Shown here in pieces: positions 8,831 through 18,887 of a DNA stretch of 64,000 nucleotides. Position numbers and translations under genes: made by a program. The notes under the pieces were generated by a model, which searched no databases, was not told the DNA's origin, and saw only the letters and a program-made list of their open reading frames with translations. Source of the DNA: Candidatus Barnesiella excrementigallinarum (GTDB taxonomy: Bacteria; Bacteroidota; Bacteroidia; Bacteroidales; Barnesiellaceae); NCBI GenBank assembly GCA_019114445.1, contig DXFL01000011.1:62001-126000 (forward strand). The letters run 5' to 3'. Each line of letters begins with the position of its first letter. The first letter of the stretch is position 1.

Positions 8831-9712
8831 ATGAACAATAAGACATCTTTCAGCAAACGGATTTCTTTTTTGAATGCCCGAATGACTTCGACATTAAGTG
8901 TTTCGCTGGTTCTTTTCATATTGGGAATTATGGTTCTCATGGGTGTCTTGGCAAATAATCTTTCGCGTCATGTCAAAGAGAATATAGGTTTTTCCATCGT
9001 TTTGAACGAGTCGGCCGGGGAGCGTCAGGTACATCAATTGCAACGAATGCTCGAACGGGCGAAATATGTGAAGGCCGCACAATATATATCGAAAGAAGAT
9101 GCATTGAAAGAGGTGATGATCGAGTTGGGCGAAAATCCCGAAGATGTGTTGGGGGTGAATCCGCTGCAATCGTCGATAGAGGTCAAACTCAAAGCCGACT
9201 ATGCCAATACCGATAGTTTGGCGCTGATAGAGAAAAATCTTCGTCAACAGGTAATCGTTAATGATATTCTTTATCAAAAAGATCTCATTCAGTCGGTCAA
9301 CGACAATATGAGCCGGATAGGGCTCATTTTGTTGGCGCTTGCCATTGTTCTCATGCTCATTTCGTTTGCGCTTATCAGCAATACCATACGGTTGAGTGCC
9401 TATTCCAAACGCTTCCTTATCCACACCATGAAGTTGGTGGGAGCAACACCGGCGTTTATACGGCGGCCGTTTATTCTCTCCAATATTGTCAATGGCATTA
9501 TCGCATCGGTTATCGCCATGCTGTTGCTTTCGGGCTGCATTTACTATTTGATGTCCGAAATGGAGAATTTTTCCACCCTACTTTCCGTCCCCATGATGCT
9601 TTTGGTATTCCTTTCCATTTTGGTTTTGGGGATTATCCTTACGGCGGTTTCGGCCTACTGGGCGGTAAACCGTTATATACGTATGGATAGAGACAGTTTG
9701 TATTATATTTGA
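8831..9712 (+). CDS. ftsX: Cell division protein FtsX
   Basis: The permease-like partner of the ATPase FtsE; the complex does not transport but activates peptidoglycan hydrolases at the septum. The 293-residue protein has the family layout: a cytoplasmic N-terminus, a first membrane helix at about 22-45, an extracytoplasmic domain (about 48-165) and three further helices from about 165, 220 and 255. The loop with MKLVGATPAFIRRPF between helices 2 and 3 is the FtsX/MacB signature. ftsE is not adjacent, which is normal for Bacteroidota. It begins a five-gene run (ftsX, DUF3098, uppP, truB, queA) with gaps of 13 to 26 bases, probably one operon. Confidence 0.92.
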   Translation: MNNKTSFSKRISFLNARMTSTLSVSLVLFILGIMVLMGVLANNLSRHVKENIGFSIVLNESAGERQVHQLQRMLERAKYVKAAQYISKEDALKEVMIELGENPEDVLGVNPLQSSIEVKLKADYANTDSLALIEKNLRQQVIVNDILYQKDLIQSVNDNMSRIGLILLALAIVLMLISFALISNTIRLSAYSKRFLIHTMKLVGATPAFIRRPFILSNIVNGIIASVIAMLLLSGCIYYLMSEMENFSTLLSVPMMLLVFLSILVLGIILTAVSAYWAVNRYIRMDRDSLYYI

Positions 9713-9725
9713 TAAAACCATATAT

Positions 9726-9992
9726 ATGAATTCAAAGAAAACGATCTCATCGCCGTCTGTTTCGGGTGAGCAGCAGAAAGCCCGGTTTGCTCTTGGAAAG
9801 AGCAATATCAAACTTATAGCAATAGCGTTTGCCGTTATTGTCGTTGGTTTTTTGCTTATGTTAGGTCCCGGAACTACACCCGAAGCCTATAATCCCGACA
9901 TTTTCAGTTTTCGCCGTATTGTGCTGGCTCCCGGTATTGCTTTTGCCGGATTTGTTTTCATGGTTTATGCCATTATGCACAAATCGAAATAA
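9726..9992 (+). CDS. DUF3098 family small membrane protein
   Basis: An 88-residue protein with two membrane helices (about 29-46 and 66-84) joined by a short loop containing YNPDIFSFRR. The length, the helix pair and the loop fit DUF3098, a Bacteroidota family usually found between ftsX and uppP, exactly as here (13 bases after ftsX, 26 before uppP). No biochemical role is known. The conserved position suggests a part in division or lipid-carrier recycling, but that is inference from context. Confidence 0.82.
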   Translation: MNSKKTISSPSVSGEQQKARFALGKSNIKLIAIAFAVIVVGFLLMLGPGTTPEAYNPDIFSFRRIVLAPGIAFAGFVFMVYAIMHKSK

Positions 9993-10018
9993 TATCTTAA
10001 TATTTATCCCATCGCATT

Positions 10019-10813
10019 ATGACTTGGTTAGAATCTCTTATCTTGGGGTTGGTACAAGGCCTCACCGAATATTTGCCGGTAAGTAGTAGCGGACACCTCG
10101 AAATAGCCCATGCGCTTTTCGGGATAGAGAGTGAAGAAAATCTTACGTTTGCCGTGCTGGTTCATACGGCTACCGTGTGCAGTACGATTGTAGTGTTGTG
10201 GAAAGAGGTCGATATTCTGTTCAAAGGCCTTTTCCGTTTTTCTTGGAATAGTGAAACCAAATACCTGGCTAAAATAGCCATTTCTATGATTCCTGTGGGA
10301 ATCGTGGGACTTTTCTTGAAGGACTACGTAGAATCTTTCTTCGGGAACGGATTACTATTGGTGGGTATTATGTTGCTGGTTACGGCGGCACTGCTCACGT
10401 TTGCCTATTATGCCCGTCCGCGGGTTAAAGAGGATATTTCGTATCGCGACGCGTTCATCATCGGGCTGTCGCAGGCCGTAGCTGTCTTGCCCGGTCTTTC
10501 GCGTTCCGGTACAACTATCGCAACCGGCCTTATGCTGGGAAATAAAAAAGAGCAAGTGGCTCGATTCTCATTCCTGATGGTGATTATCCCTATTTTGGGC
10601 GAGGCTTTTCTCGAGTTGATGAAAGGCGGATTCTCTCCCGCCGAGTCGGGTTTGTCTATTCCGGTGATGATTATCGGCTTTTTGGCCTCCTTTATATCGG
10701 GGTGTGTGGCTTGTAAGTGGATGCTTCGCTTGGTCAACAATGGCAAACTGGTTTATTTCGCTATCTATTGCGTAGTTATGGGAGCCTTTGCCATTATTTA
10801 TTCGTTCGTTTAA
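10019..10813 (+). CDS. uppP: Undecaprenyl-diphosphatase UppP (BacA)
   Basis: An integral membrane phosphatase that turns undecaprenyl diphosphate into undecaprenyl phosphate so that the lipid carrier can be reused for peptidoglycan and O-antigen synthesis; it also confers bacitracin tolerance. The 264-residue protein carries both family motifs: the glutamate-rich [17 protein letters not shown] near the N-terminus (E17, H26) and [10 protein letters not shown] near residues 158-167 with the catalytic arginine. About eight membrane segments are visible. truB starts 17 bases after the stop. Confidence 0.95.
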   Translation: MTWLESLILGLVQGLTEYLPVSSSGHLEIAHALFGIESEENLTFAVLVHTATVCSTIVVLWKEVDILFKGLFRFSWNSETKYLAKIAISMIPVGIVGLFLKDYVESFFGNGLLLVGIMLLVTAALLTFAYYARPRVKEDISYRDAFIIGLSQAVAVLPGLSRSGTTIATGLMLGNKKEQVARFSFLMVIIPILGEAFLELMKGGFSPAESGLSIPVMIIGFLASFISGCVACKWMLRLVNNGKLVYFAIYCVVMGAFAIIYSFV

Positions 10814-10830
10814 TTACCCGCCGATATGAT

Positions 10831-11556
10831 ATGAATTTCAACGAGGGCGAAATCATATATATAGATAAACCGCTTCATTGGACTTCGTTCGATGTGGTGA
10901 AACGTATCCGGTTGCATATCTTACGCCGTATCAAACAAAAACGGTTGAAGGTGGGGCACGCCGGTACGCTCGACCCGTTGGCGACAGGTGTGATGATCGT
11001 TTGCACGGGGCGTGCGACCAAGCGTATCGAGGAGTTCCAATACCATACCAAAGAGTATGTGGCCACGTTGCGGTTGGGAGCTACTACCCCTTCGTTCGAT
11101 TTGGAAACCGAGGTAGATGCTTCGTATCCGATTGAACATATTACTCGCGAGAGTATAGAGCGAACTTTACCGCGTTTTGTCGGTTCAATTATGCAGATAC
11201 CACCTTCCTACTCGGCTTGTAAAGTCGATGGACGAAGGGCTTATGATATGGCTCGCAAGGGTCAGGCGGTAGAACTGAAACCCAAAGAGTTGGTTATCGA
11301 CGAGATAGAACTGCTTGCTTGCGAATTGCCCGAAATAAAAATCCGGGTTGTATGCAGCAAGGGAACCTACATTAGAGCGTTGGCCCGTGACATTGGCGAA
11401 GCTCTCGGTAGTGGAGCACATCTCGTAGGGCTTGTACGTACCCGGGTGGGCAATGTCACCCTTGCCGATTGTTTGTCGGTGGAGCAGGTTGCCCAAATGA
11501 TCGATCGGGCCGAGATAGAATCGGAATCGGTTTTGGAAGAAGAGAAAAAAGAATAA
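10831..11556 (+). CDS. truB: tRNA pseudouridine-55 synthase TruB
   Basis: Makes pseudouridine 55 in the T loop of tRNAs. The catalytic aspartate is D48 in GHAGTLDPLATG. The KVDGRRAYDMAR and RVVCSKGTYIRALARDIG motifs also match the family. The 241-residue form starting at 10831 (MNFNEGEI) begins just before the conserved IDKP segment. An in-frame Met at 10717 would overlap uppP by about 100 bases and is rejected. The C-terminal PUA domain of the E. coli enzyme is short or absent, common in this phylum. The protein ends with an acidic/basic tail. Confidence 0.94.
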   Translation: MNFNEGEIIYIDKPLHWTSFDVVKRIRLHILRRIKQKRLKVGHAGTLDPLATGVMIVCTGRATKRIEEFQYHTKEYVATLRLGATTPSFDLETEVDASYPIEHITRESIERTLPRFVGSIMQIPPSYSACKVDGRRAYDMARKGQAVELKPKELVIDEIELLACELPEIKIRVVCSKGTYIRALARDIGEALGSGAHLVGLVRTRVGNVTLADCLSVEQVAQMIDRAEIESESVLEEEKKE

Positions 11557-11571
11557 TAATCAAACAAAGAT

Positions 11572-12621
11572 ATGAAACTCTCTCAATTTAAATTTAAATT
11601 ACCCGAAGCGCAAATCGCTCAATATCCGGCAAAAAACCGCGATGAGTCGCGGCTGATGGTAATCGACCGGAAAACGGGAAAAATTGAACATCGCATTTTC
11701 AAGGAAATTATCGACTATTTCGATGAGAAAGATGTCTTTGTCTTTAACGATACCAAAGTATTTCCAGCCCGTTTGTATGGCAATAAGGAAAAAACGGGAG
11801 CCAAGATAGAGGTATTTCTTTTACGGGAGTTGAACGAAGAGAACCGGTTGTGGGACGTGTTGGTGGAACCGGCACGGAAAATTCGTATCGGGAACAAACT
11901 TTATTTTGGCGACGATGATTCTATGGTGGCCGAAGTCATAGACAATACAACTTCGCGTGGCCGTACCTTGCGTTTCCTTTACGACGGTTCGCACGACGAG
12001 TTTAAAGAGGCTCTTTACAAATTGGGCGAAATGCCTCTGCCCGTTTATATCACCCGTCCCGTAGAAGAATTGGATGCAGAGCGGTACCAAAATATTTTTG
12101 CCCGTAACGAAGGTGCCGTGGTTACTCCTGCTGCGGGGTTGCATTTTAGCCGCGAGTTGCTTAAACGTATGGAGATTAAGGGTATCGATTACGGATTCCT
12201 CACGCTTCATTCGGGGCTTGGCAACTTCCGGGAGATCGATGTCGAGGACCTTACCAAACACAAAATGGACTCCGAACAGATGGTCGTTACGCCCGAATTG
12301 GTTGCTTTGGTCAATCAAGCCAAAGATGGCGGGCATAAAGTTTGTGCCGTAGGAACCTCGGTGATGAGGGGTATCGAGAGTGCTGTCAGCACCGGCGGGC
12401 ACATGAAAACCTACGACGGGTGGACCAACAAGTTTATCTTCCCGCCTTACGATTTTACGGTAGCTACCAGTTTGGTTACCAATTTCCATATGCCGCTCTC
12501 GACCATGCTCATGATGGTGGCTGCTTTCGGAGGGTACGAAATTGTATTGTCGGCCTACGAATCGGCATTGAAAGAGGGGTATCGTTTTGGAGCCTATGGC
12601 GATGCCATGCTCATTCTATAA
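11572..12621 (+). CDS. queA: S-adenosylmethionine:tRNA ribosyltransferase-isomerase QueA
   Basis: Transfers and isomerises the ribose part of S-adenosylmethionine onto preQ1 at tRNA position 34, giving epoxyqueuosine, the substrate of QueG (whose gene ends at 508). The 349 residues compare with 356 in E. coli. Family motifs include [15 protein letters not shown] near residue 57, [18 protein letters not shown] and the C-terminal [17 protein letters not shown]. It is the last gene of the ftsX run, 15 bases after truB, and is followed by a strong terminator at 12645. Confidence 0.95.
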   Translation: MKLSQFKFKLPEAQIAQYPAKNRDESRLMVIDRKTGKIEHRIFKEIIDYFDEKDVFVFNDTKVFPARLYGNKEKTGAKIEVFLLRELNEENRLWDVLVEPARKIRIGNKLYFGDDDSMVAEVIDNTTSRGRTLRFLYDGSHDEFKEALYKLGEMPLPVYITRPVEELDAERYQNIFARNEGAVVTPAAGLHFSRELLKRMEIKGIDYGFLTLHSGLGNFREIDVEDLTKHKMDSEQMVVTPELVALVNQAKDGGHKVCAVGTSVMRGIESAVSTGGHMKTYDGWTNKFIFPPYDFTVATSLVTNFHMPLSTMLMMVAAFGGYEIVLSAYESALKEGYRFGAYGDAMLIL

Positions 12622-12644
12622 GGATTGAGGGTTTATCCTATACA

Positions 12645-12689
12645 ATGGGAGGAGTACTGCGGATAGCGTGCTCCTCCCATATTTTTTTG
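12645..12689. terminator. Terminator between queA and the DUF3843-like gene
   Basis: ATGGGAGGAG (12645-12654) pairs perfectly with CTCCTCCCAT (12671-12680), followed by seven T residues on the plus strand. It separates the convergent genes ending at 12621 and 12696. Confidence 0.88.
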
Positions 12690-12695
12690 TAAACG

Positions 12696-13895
12696 TTACA
12701 CCGCCCGATAGTAGTCTTGTAAAAGGCATCGGGCTATGAAATCCCAGTTGTCGGCTACGAGGTGAGGATCGCCGTCGGCAAAATGGGCGTCGGGCAACAG
12801 GCTGTGGGAGCAGAGGTAGAGCAGCAGGTCGATGGGACAGCGGCCGGGTGCGGTGAGTAGCGAAATAGCCTCTTTTTGTGCCTCTTCTTTATCGTAGCAG
12901 GGATTGGTGGGGTCGGATATGCACTGGGCTATGTCCGAGGCGATGAGCATTCCTTTATAAGGTGTGACGTAGAGTACGAAATTCTTTTTCCGGGCAAGGT
13001 GCGAGAGGTGTCCGCCTTTTGTCTCGCCCCACTGCATTTCTTCGGTAAGGAATCTGTCCAGTTCGGTATACGAGCCGATGTATTTGATAGGGATTCCTCC
13101 CGTCGACCGGGTGAATTGCCGGTAGTAGGGATGCAACTCTTTTTTCTCCTCCGGCTCTTCGGGGAGAGTGTGTTGCCACAACAGCGATACCCATTCGTGG
13201 GCAAAAAGAGCCAACGGTCCGGCCGGCAACGTGTAGAGCGATTCCCGGCGCAATTCGTCGAGTTTGCTGTGCTTCTCTTTGTCGCTATATGGTTTGTGAT
13301 GTACCTCGTGCAACAACTGGCGGGCGAGCGAGCGGTTCGAGGGCCCCAGCAGGAACGAATCCCAAAAGAGCCATTCGGCAAAGCGGTATCGGGCTTCGGG
13401 GTCATCGGTTTCGTTCAGTTCGGGGAGGCAAAATTCTTGCAGCAACGGCGAATCGGGAGCTGTTTCGTATTCTCCTTCCAACAAGGTGTAAATTCGGTCG
13501 GCCGTTTCGATGAGGGCTTTGTCATGGGGCGATAGCACCTCGTGCAGGGTTTCGTGTGTACTCGACAGATACCACAGCAACACCCGCACATCGTCCCGGT
13601 TGACCTCTCCTTCGTAATAATTTTCGGTAGGAAAGAATGGGAGGGTGCGACCGTAAAGCCGGCGGTGTTGGGCGATAAATGCACTCCACAATCCGGTCTC
13701 CGACAAGATGTCGGCAAAGTAGCTGACTATGTCGCAACAGATCGCTTTTTTCGCTTCGTCGCTCCATCTATCTTTCAGGGGCGAAGCCGCTATCAGGTCG
13801 TATACCCGATTGGCCAGTTGCGTATAGTAACGGTCGCTGTCGGTCGTTGGGGTATAAGGCTGTCGGGTAAGCCATTGTTGTACGGTAATGTGCAT
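12696..13895 (-). CDS. DUF3843-like protein, function unknown
   Basis: A 399-residue soluble protein, rich in Trp, Tyr, Leu and charged residues, with no signal peptide or membrane segment. From memory of the family I place it with DUF3843, a Bacteroidales group of similar length starting with a WL...PY segment (here VQQWLTRQPYTP). The early segment around SETGLWSAFIAQHRRLYG and the following acidic region that includes DDVRVLLWYLSS look like the conserved part. The start at 13895 (MHITVQQ) is chosen over an upstream Met at 13982 that would run into the DUF3467 gene. It is the last gene of the tcdA operon, 28 bases after its neighbour. No function is known. Confidence 0.65.
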   Translation of the reverse strand: MHITVQQWLTRQPYTPTTDSDRYYTQLANRVYDLIAASPLKDRWSDEAKKAICCDIVSYFADILSETGLWSAFIAQHRRLYGRTLPFFPTENYYEGEVNRDDVRVLLWYLSSTHETLHEVLSPHDKALIETADRIYTLLEGEYETAPDSPLLQEFCLPELNETDDPEARYRFAEWLFWDSFLLGPSNRSLARQLLHEVHHKPYSDKEKHSKLDELRRESLYTLPAGPLALFAHEWVSLLWQHTLPEEPEEKKELHPYYRQFTRSTGGIPIKYIGSYTELDRFLTEEMQWGETKGGHLSHLARKKNFVLYVTPYKGMLIASDIAQCISDPTNPCYDKEEAQKEAISLLTAPGRCPIDLLLYLCSHSLLPDAHFADGDPHLVADNWDFIARCLLQDYYRAV

Positions 13896-13923
13896 GGGGT
13901 TGTTGTTGGTTATCTTGTTGGAA

Positions 13924-14232
13924 TCAAGCCTCTCCGCCGGGAGCCATGAACGGAGGCATTCCGCCGCCTTGCTGGGGCGCATTCATTTTGATAGGGCCGA
14001 ACTGTGCTTCGTATTTGCGGATATTGTCTTGCAACGCGAAAAGCAGACGTTTGGCGTGTTCGGCGGTAAGAATGATACGCGATTTGACGGGGGCTTTGGG
14101 AATGCCCGGTGTCATGCGGATAAAGTCGATGACAAATTCCGACGGAGCGTGCGAGATGACAGCGAGGTTGGAATAAGTACCTTCGGCCACGGCGGCCGGA
14201 AGTTCTATTTGAATTTCTTTTTTCTCTTCCAT
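13924..14232 (-). CDS. DUF3467 family protein
   Basis: A 102-residue cytosolic protein. The sequence EGTYSNLAVISHAPSEFVIDFIR, shown here only in part, followed by PGIPKAPVKSRIILTAEHAKRLL, is the DUF3467 hallmark; the family is widespread in Bacteroidota and in some other phyla. The last 20 residues are rich in Gly, Pro and Met and look disordered. Function is unknown; the fold may belong to the broad gas-vesicle/phage-like small domain class, but this is not visible here. It starts 2 bases after the NigD-like stop, so translation is probably coupled. Confidence 0.88.
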   Translation of the reverse strand: MEEKKEIQIELPAAVAEGTYSNLAVISHAPSEFVIDFIRMTPGIPKAPVKSRIILTAEHAKRLLFALQDNIRKYEAQFGPIKMNAPQQGGGMPPFMAPGGEA

Positions 14233-14234
14233 AA

Positions 14235-14900
14235 TCAGTTTAGTTTGAAATAATAATATTTATAATTGAAATTTACTTGGTTTACATATAGTTGTAGTGT
14301 CGTATAGGGTCGCTTGCGGTATGCTTCGATGTTGAACGACGAGTAAAGGTTGCTCCAATGTCCTTCGGGATCGTCGTTGCGGCTGTGGCGCAACTCCACC
14401 TTCAAGGTGTCGCCCGACAGTTCATCTTCGTCGGCCACGAGCATAATGCTGTGCGGACGGCTGTGGTAGTCGATACGATAGCGCAGGTTGAGGAAGTCGC
14501 CCGTTTTCCACACGCTTTGCAGGTAAAGCGTGTCGTCGGGCAGTTGGGGCATTTTGTCGTGAGCCACCACCCGAAGCGTATCGAAATGGATAGCCGATAG
14601 CGCCTGTATCTCTATGCGTTTGCGATGTTCGTCCAGTTGTTCTATCGGGCGGAATTGCAACAGTATGCGTTCTCCGTTGCCGAAGTTCCCGCTTACGGTC
14701 GACACGGGATATAAGGTGTCGGCCGGTGCGGCGTCGGTCGCCTGATACGAAAAACAGATATTCCCGTTTGTCGTGTGGCAAGTCACGATGTCGGCATAAA
14801 AAATGCCGTAAATATCCTCTTCTTTATCGCCGCACGCCGTAATGACGAACGGCAAGAGCAGCAACAGGATAGGCCATGTGCGGAGTTTTCGATGTTTCAT
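14235..14900 (-). CDS. NigD-like lipoprotein
   Basis: A 221-residue exported lipoprotein. The N-terminus has a basic start, a hydrophobic core and a lipobox ending at VITAC with the lipidated cysteine at about residue 22. The mature part is beta-rich, with an N-terminal segment ([27 protein letters not shown]) that fits the small barrel domain of NigD-like proteins and a C-terminal sandwich-like region. NigD proteins were first seen in a bacteriocin-associated operon of Bacteroidales, but most members have no known role. Its start codon overlaps the lolD stop by 4 bases. The family call rests on general pattern, not on a decisive motif. Confidence 0.6.
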   Translation of the reverse strand: MKHRKLRTWPILLLLLPFVITACGDKEEDIYGIFYADIVTCHTTNGNICFSYQATDAAPADTLYPVSTVSGNFGNGERILLQFRPIEQLDEHRKRIEIQALSAIHFDTLRVVAHDKMPQLPDDTLYLQSVWKTGDFLNLRYRIDYHSRPHSIMLVADEDELSGDTLKVELRHSRNDDPEGHWSNLYSSFNIEAYRKRPYTTLQLYVNQVNFNYKYYYFKLN

Positions 14901-15577
14901 GCTTCCTCCTCTTTTTTGTCGGTGGGGTCTGTGATAGAGCCGTCTTTCATAAACAAGATCCGGTCGGCCATTTGAGCCAGCGATTCGTCGTGTGTGACGA
15001 TGACGAATGTCTGTTTGAACTCGGTGCGTAAATCGAAGAAAAGTTGGTGCAACTCGATTTTGTTTTTTGAGTCGAGGCTCCCCGAAGGTTCGTCGGCCAA
15101 GATCACCGACGGACGGTTGATCAATGCCCGTGCGACAGCTACCCGCTGTTTTTCGCCGCCTGAGAGTTGAGCCGGTTTGTGCCCCAGCCGATCGCTCAGG
15201 CTGAGGAAATCGAGTATTCGTTTGGCCTCCCGTTCTGCTTCCGACGAACTGCTTCCGCCAATGAGAGCCGGAATCATTACATTTTCGAGTGCGGTAAATT
15301 CGGGTAGCAACTGGTGGAATTGAAAGACAAAGCCGATGTTCCCGTTTCTGAACCGGGCCATCTCCCGGTCGGGCAGGTTGTCCACCCGTTTCCCGTCGTA
15401 CCGTATCTCGCCGCAGTCGGGTTTGTCGAGTGTGCCTACGATTTGCAGCAGGGTGGTTTTTCCGGCACCGCTTGCACCCACGATGGCCACGATTTCGCCC
15501 TGTTCGATCACGGCATCGATGCCTTTCAACACCTCCAACGAGCCGTAACTCTTGTGTATGTTTTTAATCTCTATCAT
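14897..15577 (-). CDS. lolD: ABC transporter ATP-binding protein, LolD type
   Basis: A 226-residue ATPase of the MacB/LolD class. Walker A is GASGAGKTT at 34-42, the signature LSGGEKQR starts at 138, Walker B is VILADEP at 158-164, and the switch histidine is in VIVTHD. LolD energises release of lipoproteins from the inner membrane to LolA. The partner permease (LolC/E) is not nearby, which is usual in Bacteroidota, so the LolD assignment rests on sequence style and length and could instead be another MacB-like ATPase. The start at 15577 ([12 protein letters not shown]) overlaps the tcdA stop by 4 bases. The frame is open for 71 further codons upstream, but these lie in tcdA. Confidence 0.82.
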   Translation of the reverse strand: MIEIKNIHKSYGSLEVLKGIDAVIEQGEIVAIVGASGAGKTTLLQIVGTLDKPDCGEIRYDGKRVDNLPDREMARFRNGNIGFVFQFHQLLPEFTALENVMIPALIGGSSSSEAEREAKRILDFLSLSDRLGHKPAQLSGGEKQRVAVARALINRPSVILADEPSGSLDSKNKIELHQLFFDLRTEFKQTFVIVTHDESLAQMADRILFMKDGSITDPTDKKEEEA

Positions 15578-16290
15578 ACTTCTGTCAATTTTCTTATTAC
15601 GTAGCTGGCCAAATAGCACCCGAATATCGCCGGTAGATAGGAGATGGTTCCCACGGTCGATTTCTTGTTGCGTTCCTCTACGGCTATTACAGCCCCCGGG
15701 TCGGCCTGTTCGGTCGAGAACACGGTCTTTAACCCTTTGGATATTCCTTCCTTGCGCAACCGTATCCTCACAGCACGGGCCAGTCCGCAATGGTAGGTAT
15801 CGGCAATGTCGGCTATATGTATGGCCGACGGGTCTTTGCGACCGCCTGCGCCCATCGACGAGACGACCTTTATCTTGTGCCTCAGGCAGTAGGTAATGAG
15901 AGCGATTTTAGGGGCTACGGTATCGATGGCATCGACCACGAAATCTATCCGGTCGCGTTCCAGCAAGTCGGGAATATCTTTCGCCTCCAAAAAACGGGAT
16001 TCGGCGGTGAGGTTCAAAGCCGGGTTGATGTCGAGCAATCGGGCGGCCAGCACCTCGGTTTTGGGTTTCCCCAGTGTAGAGTGCAAGGCTACCAGTTGCC
16101 GGTTGAGGTTACTATCGGCTACGGTATCGCCATCGATGATTGTAAGGCTACCCACTCCTGCCCGGACAATCATTTCGGCGGCATAAGCACCTACGCCACC
16201 TACACCCACCACCATTACGTGTGCATTGTGTAATTGTTGCATGGCGGTGTTGCCCATGAGCAGTTCGGTTCGTGACAGCCATTCGTCCAT
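15574..16290 (-). CDS. tcdA: tRNA threonylcarbamoyladenosine dehydratase TcdA (ThiF family)
   Basis: An E1-like enzyme that uses ATP to cyclise t6A37 of tRNA into ct6A. The 238-residue protein has the ThiF nucleotide fold: [11 protein letters not shown] near residue 30, then [13 protein letters not shown] with the conserved Arg, and [10 protein letters not shown]. The catalytic cysteine region is represented near DTYHCGLAR. The start at 16290 ([11 protein letters not shown]) is the conserved N-terminus; a Met at 16410 would add 40 unlike residues. It heads a tightly overlapped minus-strand run: tcdA, lolD, nigD-like, DUF3467, DUF3843-like. HesA/MoeB-type proteins are the main alternative, but length and N-terminus fit TcdA. 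Confidence 0.88.
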   Translation of the reverse strand: MDEWLSRTELLMGNTAMQQLHNAHVMVVGVGGVGAYAAEMIVRAGVGSLTIIDGDTVADSNLNRQLVALHSTLGKPKTEVLAARLLDINPALNLTAESRFLEAKDIPDLLERDRIDFVVDAIDTVAPKIALITYCLRHKIKVVSSMGAGGRKDPSAIHIADIADTYHCGLARAVRIRLRKEGISKGLKTVFSTEQADPGAVIAVEERNKKSTVGTISYLPAIFGCYLASYVIRKLTEV

Positions 16291-16413
16291 CGTTCTCTCC
16301 GTTTGTTTTGTATTCGATTTACGAAGATACTCTTTTTTTGGGAAAACAGGGAATTGCCGGTGTAAAATAACAATCCTTTGGATGCTCTTCCCGGGGAATG
16401 AGGTGGACACGTG

Positions 16414-16444
16414 TTGTTTTCATAGGCTAATTCCATTATCTTTG
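16414..16444 (+). promoter_or_regulatory. Promoter of the DUF456 gene
   Basis: TTG (16414-16416), 20-base spacer, TATCTTTG (16437-16444). The start codon is 25 bases downstream at 16469. Confidence 0.8.
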
Positions 16445-16468
16445 TGGGAGTACCAAATCAAAGACGAT

Positions 16469-16945
16469 ATGGATATTGTATGGATTGTTTTAGGAGCGAT
16501 ATGTCTGCTTGTGGGATTGGGAGGGTGTTTCCTTCCCGCTCTGCCGGGACCGCCGCTCTCTTATGTGGGTATGTTGTTGCTTCATTTGACCGACAAGGTA
16601 CAGTTTACGGGTACCCAGCTTGTTGTTTGGGCTATCTTGGTTATTGTCGTGCAAGTACTCGACTATTTTACGCCTCTTATCGGTACCAAATATGGTGGCG
16701 GTAGCAAATGGGGCAATCGTGGTTGTATAGCCGGCACGGTGATAGGTATGTTTGTGTGTCCGCCGTGGGGCATTATATTGGGGCCTTTGGTGGGTGCCAT
16801 CGTTGGAGAACTGTTGGGGGGTAAACTCACACACGAAGCGGTGAAGGCCGGGTTAGGTGCTTTTTTAGGATTCCTTCTCGGAGTTGTTATTAAAGTTTCG
16901 CTCTGCGGTTATTTCGTTTATGTTTTTGTGGCCGCTCTCGTGTGA
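16469..16945 (+). CDS. DUF456 family membrane protein
   Basis: A 158-residue integral membrane protein with about four helices and many glycines. The pattern LGGCFLPALPGPPLSYVGMLL at the start is split here as GGCFLPALPG then PPLSY, and together with YFTPLIGTKYGGGSKWG and the glycine-rich GPLVGAIVGELLGGK repeat it is typical of DUF456. Function is unknown; the GxxxG pattern suggests tightly packed helices. The start at 16469 follows a good promoter and is preferred over an in-frame Met at 16226 that would overlap tcdA. It is divergent from tcdA and convergent with pckA. Confidence 0.85.
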   Translation: MDIVWIVLGAICLLVGLGGCFLPALPGPPLSYVGMLLLHLTDKVQFTGTQLVVWAILVIVVQVLDYFTPLIGTKYGGGSKWGNRGCIAGTVIGMFVCPPWGIILGPLVGAIVGELLGGKLTHEAVKAGLGAFLGFLLGVVIKVSLCGYFVYVFVAALV

Positions 16946-16973
16946 GAGGTTGCCATACTTGAAGTATAAAAGC

Positions 16974-17010
16974 AATCGAGGCTACTCCGAAAGGAGCAGC
17001 CTCGATTTTT
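16974..17010. terminator. Terminator between the DUF456 gene and pckA
   Basis: AATCGAGGCT (from 16974) pairs with AGCCTCGATT, with inner CTCC/GGAG around a GAAA tetraloop, followed by a T run on the plus strand. It lies between convergent genes. Confidence 0.88.
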
Positions 17011-17031
17011 ATATTGAAACAGTTGTTTCGA

Positions 17032-18639
17032 TTAGAGTTTCGGACCGGCAGCAACCAATGCTTTACCAGCGGCGTTGCCTTCGAACTTCGAGAAGTTCTT
17101 GATGAAGCGGCCGGCAAGGTCTTTGGCTTTTGCATCCCAATCGGCGGCATTTGCATACGTATCGCGAGGATCGAGAATGTGGGGATCAACACCCGGCAAT
17201 TCGGTAGGAACGACGAAGTTGAAGTAAGGAATAACTTTCGTCGGAGCTTTGTCGATCGAACCGTCGAGGATAGCGTCGATGATACCACGGGTATCGCGGA
17301 TCGAGATACGTTTTCCGGTTCCGTTCCAGCCCGTATTTACCAAGTAAGCCTTAGCGCCTACCATTTCCATCTTCTTAACCAGCTCTTCGGCATATTTGGT
17401 AGGATGCAGCGACAAGAAGGCAGCACCGAAGCAAGCCGAGAAAGTAGGAGTCGGTTCGGTAATACCACGTTCTGTTCCAGCCAATTTAGCGGTGAAGCCC
17501 GAGAGGAAATAGTATTTTGTTTGCTCGGCGTTCAAGATCGAAACGGGAGGCAATACACCGAATGCGTCGGCCGACAAGAAGATAACTTGTTTGGCGTGCG
17601 GACCTTTCGAAACGGGTTTAACGATGTTGTCGATGTGGTAGATAGGATACGAAACACGAGTGTTTTCGGTTACGCTCTTATCGGCGAAATCGATTTTGCC
17701 GTTGGCGTCAACGGTTACGTTTTCGAGCAAAGCGTCGCGTTTGATGGCGTTGTAGATATCGGGTTCGCTCTCTTTGTCGAGGTTGATAACCTTAGCGTAG
17801 CAACCGCCTTCGTAGTTGAACACACCGTCGTTGTCCCAGCCGTGTTCGTCGTCGCCGATGAGCAGACGTTTCGGGTCGGTCGACAGAGTAGTCTTTCCTG
17901 TTCCCGACAGACCGAAGAAGATAGCTGTGCTCTTACCCTCTTTGTCGGTGTTGGCCGAGCAGTGCATCGAAGCCATGCCTTTCAAGGGGTTCAGGTAGTT
18001 CATAATCGAGAAGATACCTTTTTTCATCTCACCGCCGTACCATGTATTCAAGATTACTTGTTCGTTGGTTTTCAAGTTGAATACGGTAGCTGTTTCGGAG
18101 TTCAAGCCCAGTTCTTTGTAGTTTTCAACTTTGGCTTTGGCAGCGTTGAACGATACGAAATCGGGCTCGCCGTAGTTGGCCAGTTCTTCTTCGGTAGGAC
18201 GAATGAACATATTTTTTACAAAGTGAGCTTGCCATGCTACTTCCATGATGAAACGTACTTTCAAACGAGTAGCGGGGTTAGCACCGCAGAAAGTATCCAT
18301 CACGAACAATCTTTTGCCCGAAAGTTCTTTAACGGCTTTGGCTTTCAAGTCGGCCCAAGCTGCTTCGGAGCAAGGTTTGTTGTCGTTTTTATATTCATCG
18401 GTAGTCCACCAGATAGTGTCCTTGCTGGCTTCATTCATAACAAAGAATTTATCTTTGGGAGAACGACCGGTGTAGATTCCAGTCATTACATTCACAGCGC
18501 CGAGTTCAGTTACCTGACCTTTTTCATAACCTTCCAATCCTGCTTTGGTTTCTTCCTCAAACAGAACTTCGTACGAAGGATTGTGTAAAATCTCTTTTAC
18601 ATCCTTAATACCATACTTGCTTAAATCTAATGTTGCCAT
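17032..18639 (-). CDS. pckA: Phosphoenolpyruvate carboxykinase (ATP)
   Basis: Interconverts oxaloacetate and phosphoenolpyruvate with ATP/ADP. In Bacteroidales it usually runs in the carboxylating direction, fixing CO2 and making ATP on the way to succinate and propionate. The 535 residues match the ATP-type family. Visible motifs include [10 protein letters not shown], the kinase-1a loop [11 protein letters not shown], the kinase-2 region with IGDDEHGW and NYEGGCYAK, and the YFLSGFTAK segment. The gene stands alone; a 280-base region separates it from upp. A TATATTTG box on the minus strand (18773-18780) is the likely -7 element, leaving a leader of about 130 bases. Confidence 0.96.
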   Translation of the reverse strand: MATLDLSKYGIKDVKEILHNPSYEVLFEEETKAGLEGYEKGQVTELGAVNVMTGIYTGRSPKDKFFVMNEASKDTIWWTTDEYKNDNKPCSEAAWADLKAKAVKELSGKRLFVMDTFCGANPATRLKVRFIMEVAWQAHFVKNMFIRPTEEELANYGEPDFVSFNAAKAKVENYKELGLNSETATVFNLKTNEQVILNTWYGGEMKKGIFSIMNYLNPLKGMASMHCSANTDKEGKSTAIFFGLSGTGKTTLSTDPKRLLIGDDEHGWDNDGVFNYEGGCYAKVINLDKESEPDIYNAIKRDALLENVTVDANGKIDFADKSVTENTRVSYPIYHIDNIVKPVSKGPHAKQVIFLSADAFGVLPPVSILNAEQTKYYFLSGFTAKLAGTERGITEPTPTFSACFGAAFLSLHPTKYAEELVKKMEMVGAKAYLVNTGWNGTGKRISIRDTRGIIDAILDGSIDKAPTKVIPYFNFVVPTELPGVDPHILDPRDTYANAADWDAKAKDLAGRFIKNFSKFEGNAAGKALVAAGPKL

Positions 18640-18887
18640 TTTTTTTGAAATTTAATGGTTTATAAAATATTACTTTTTTCTTGATCCTTAAAACCGATTG
18701 CAAAATTAACAACAAATTCTACAAGTAACGATTTAATTAAAGAAAATTTTCGCTAATTGTTTGTATTTATTGCAAATATAGGCCCAATCGCTATGCCTAC
18801 ATTGCAAAAACGACATATTCATCTTGGTTTCTACCTTGCAAAATGCAAGAAAAACAAATTATAATTTCTTAAAATAAAATTTATATA

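Noticed and set aside
15578-15790. N-terminal extension of LolD by 71 residues.
   Set aside because: These codons lie inside tcdA and do not resemble ABC ATPases; the start at 15577 begins directly at the conserved domain.
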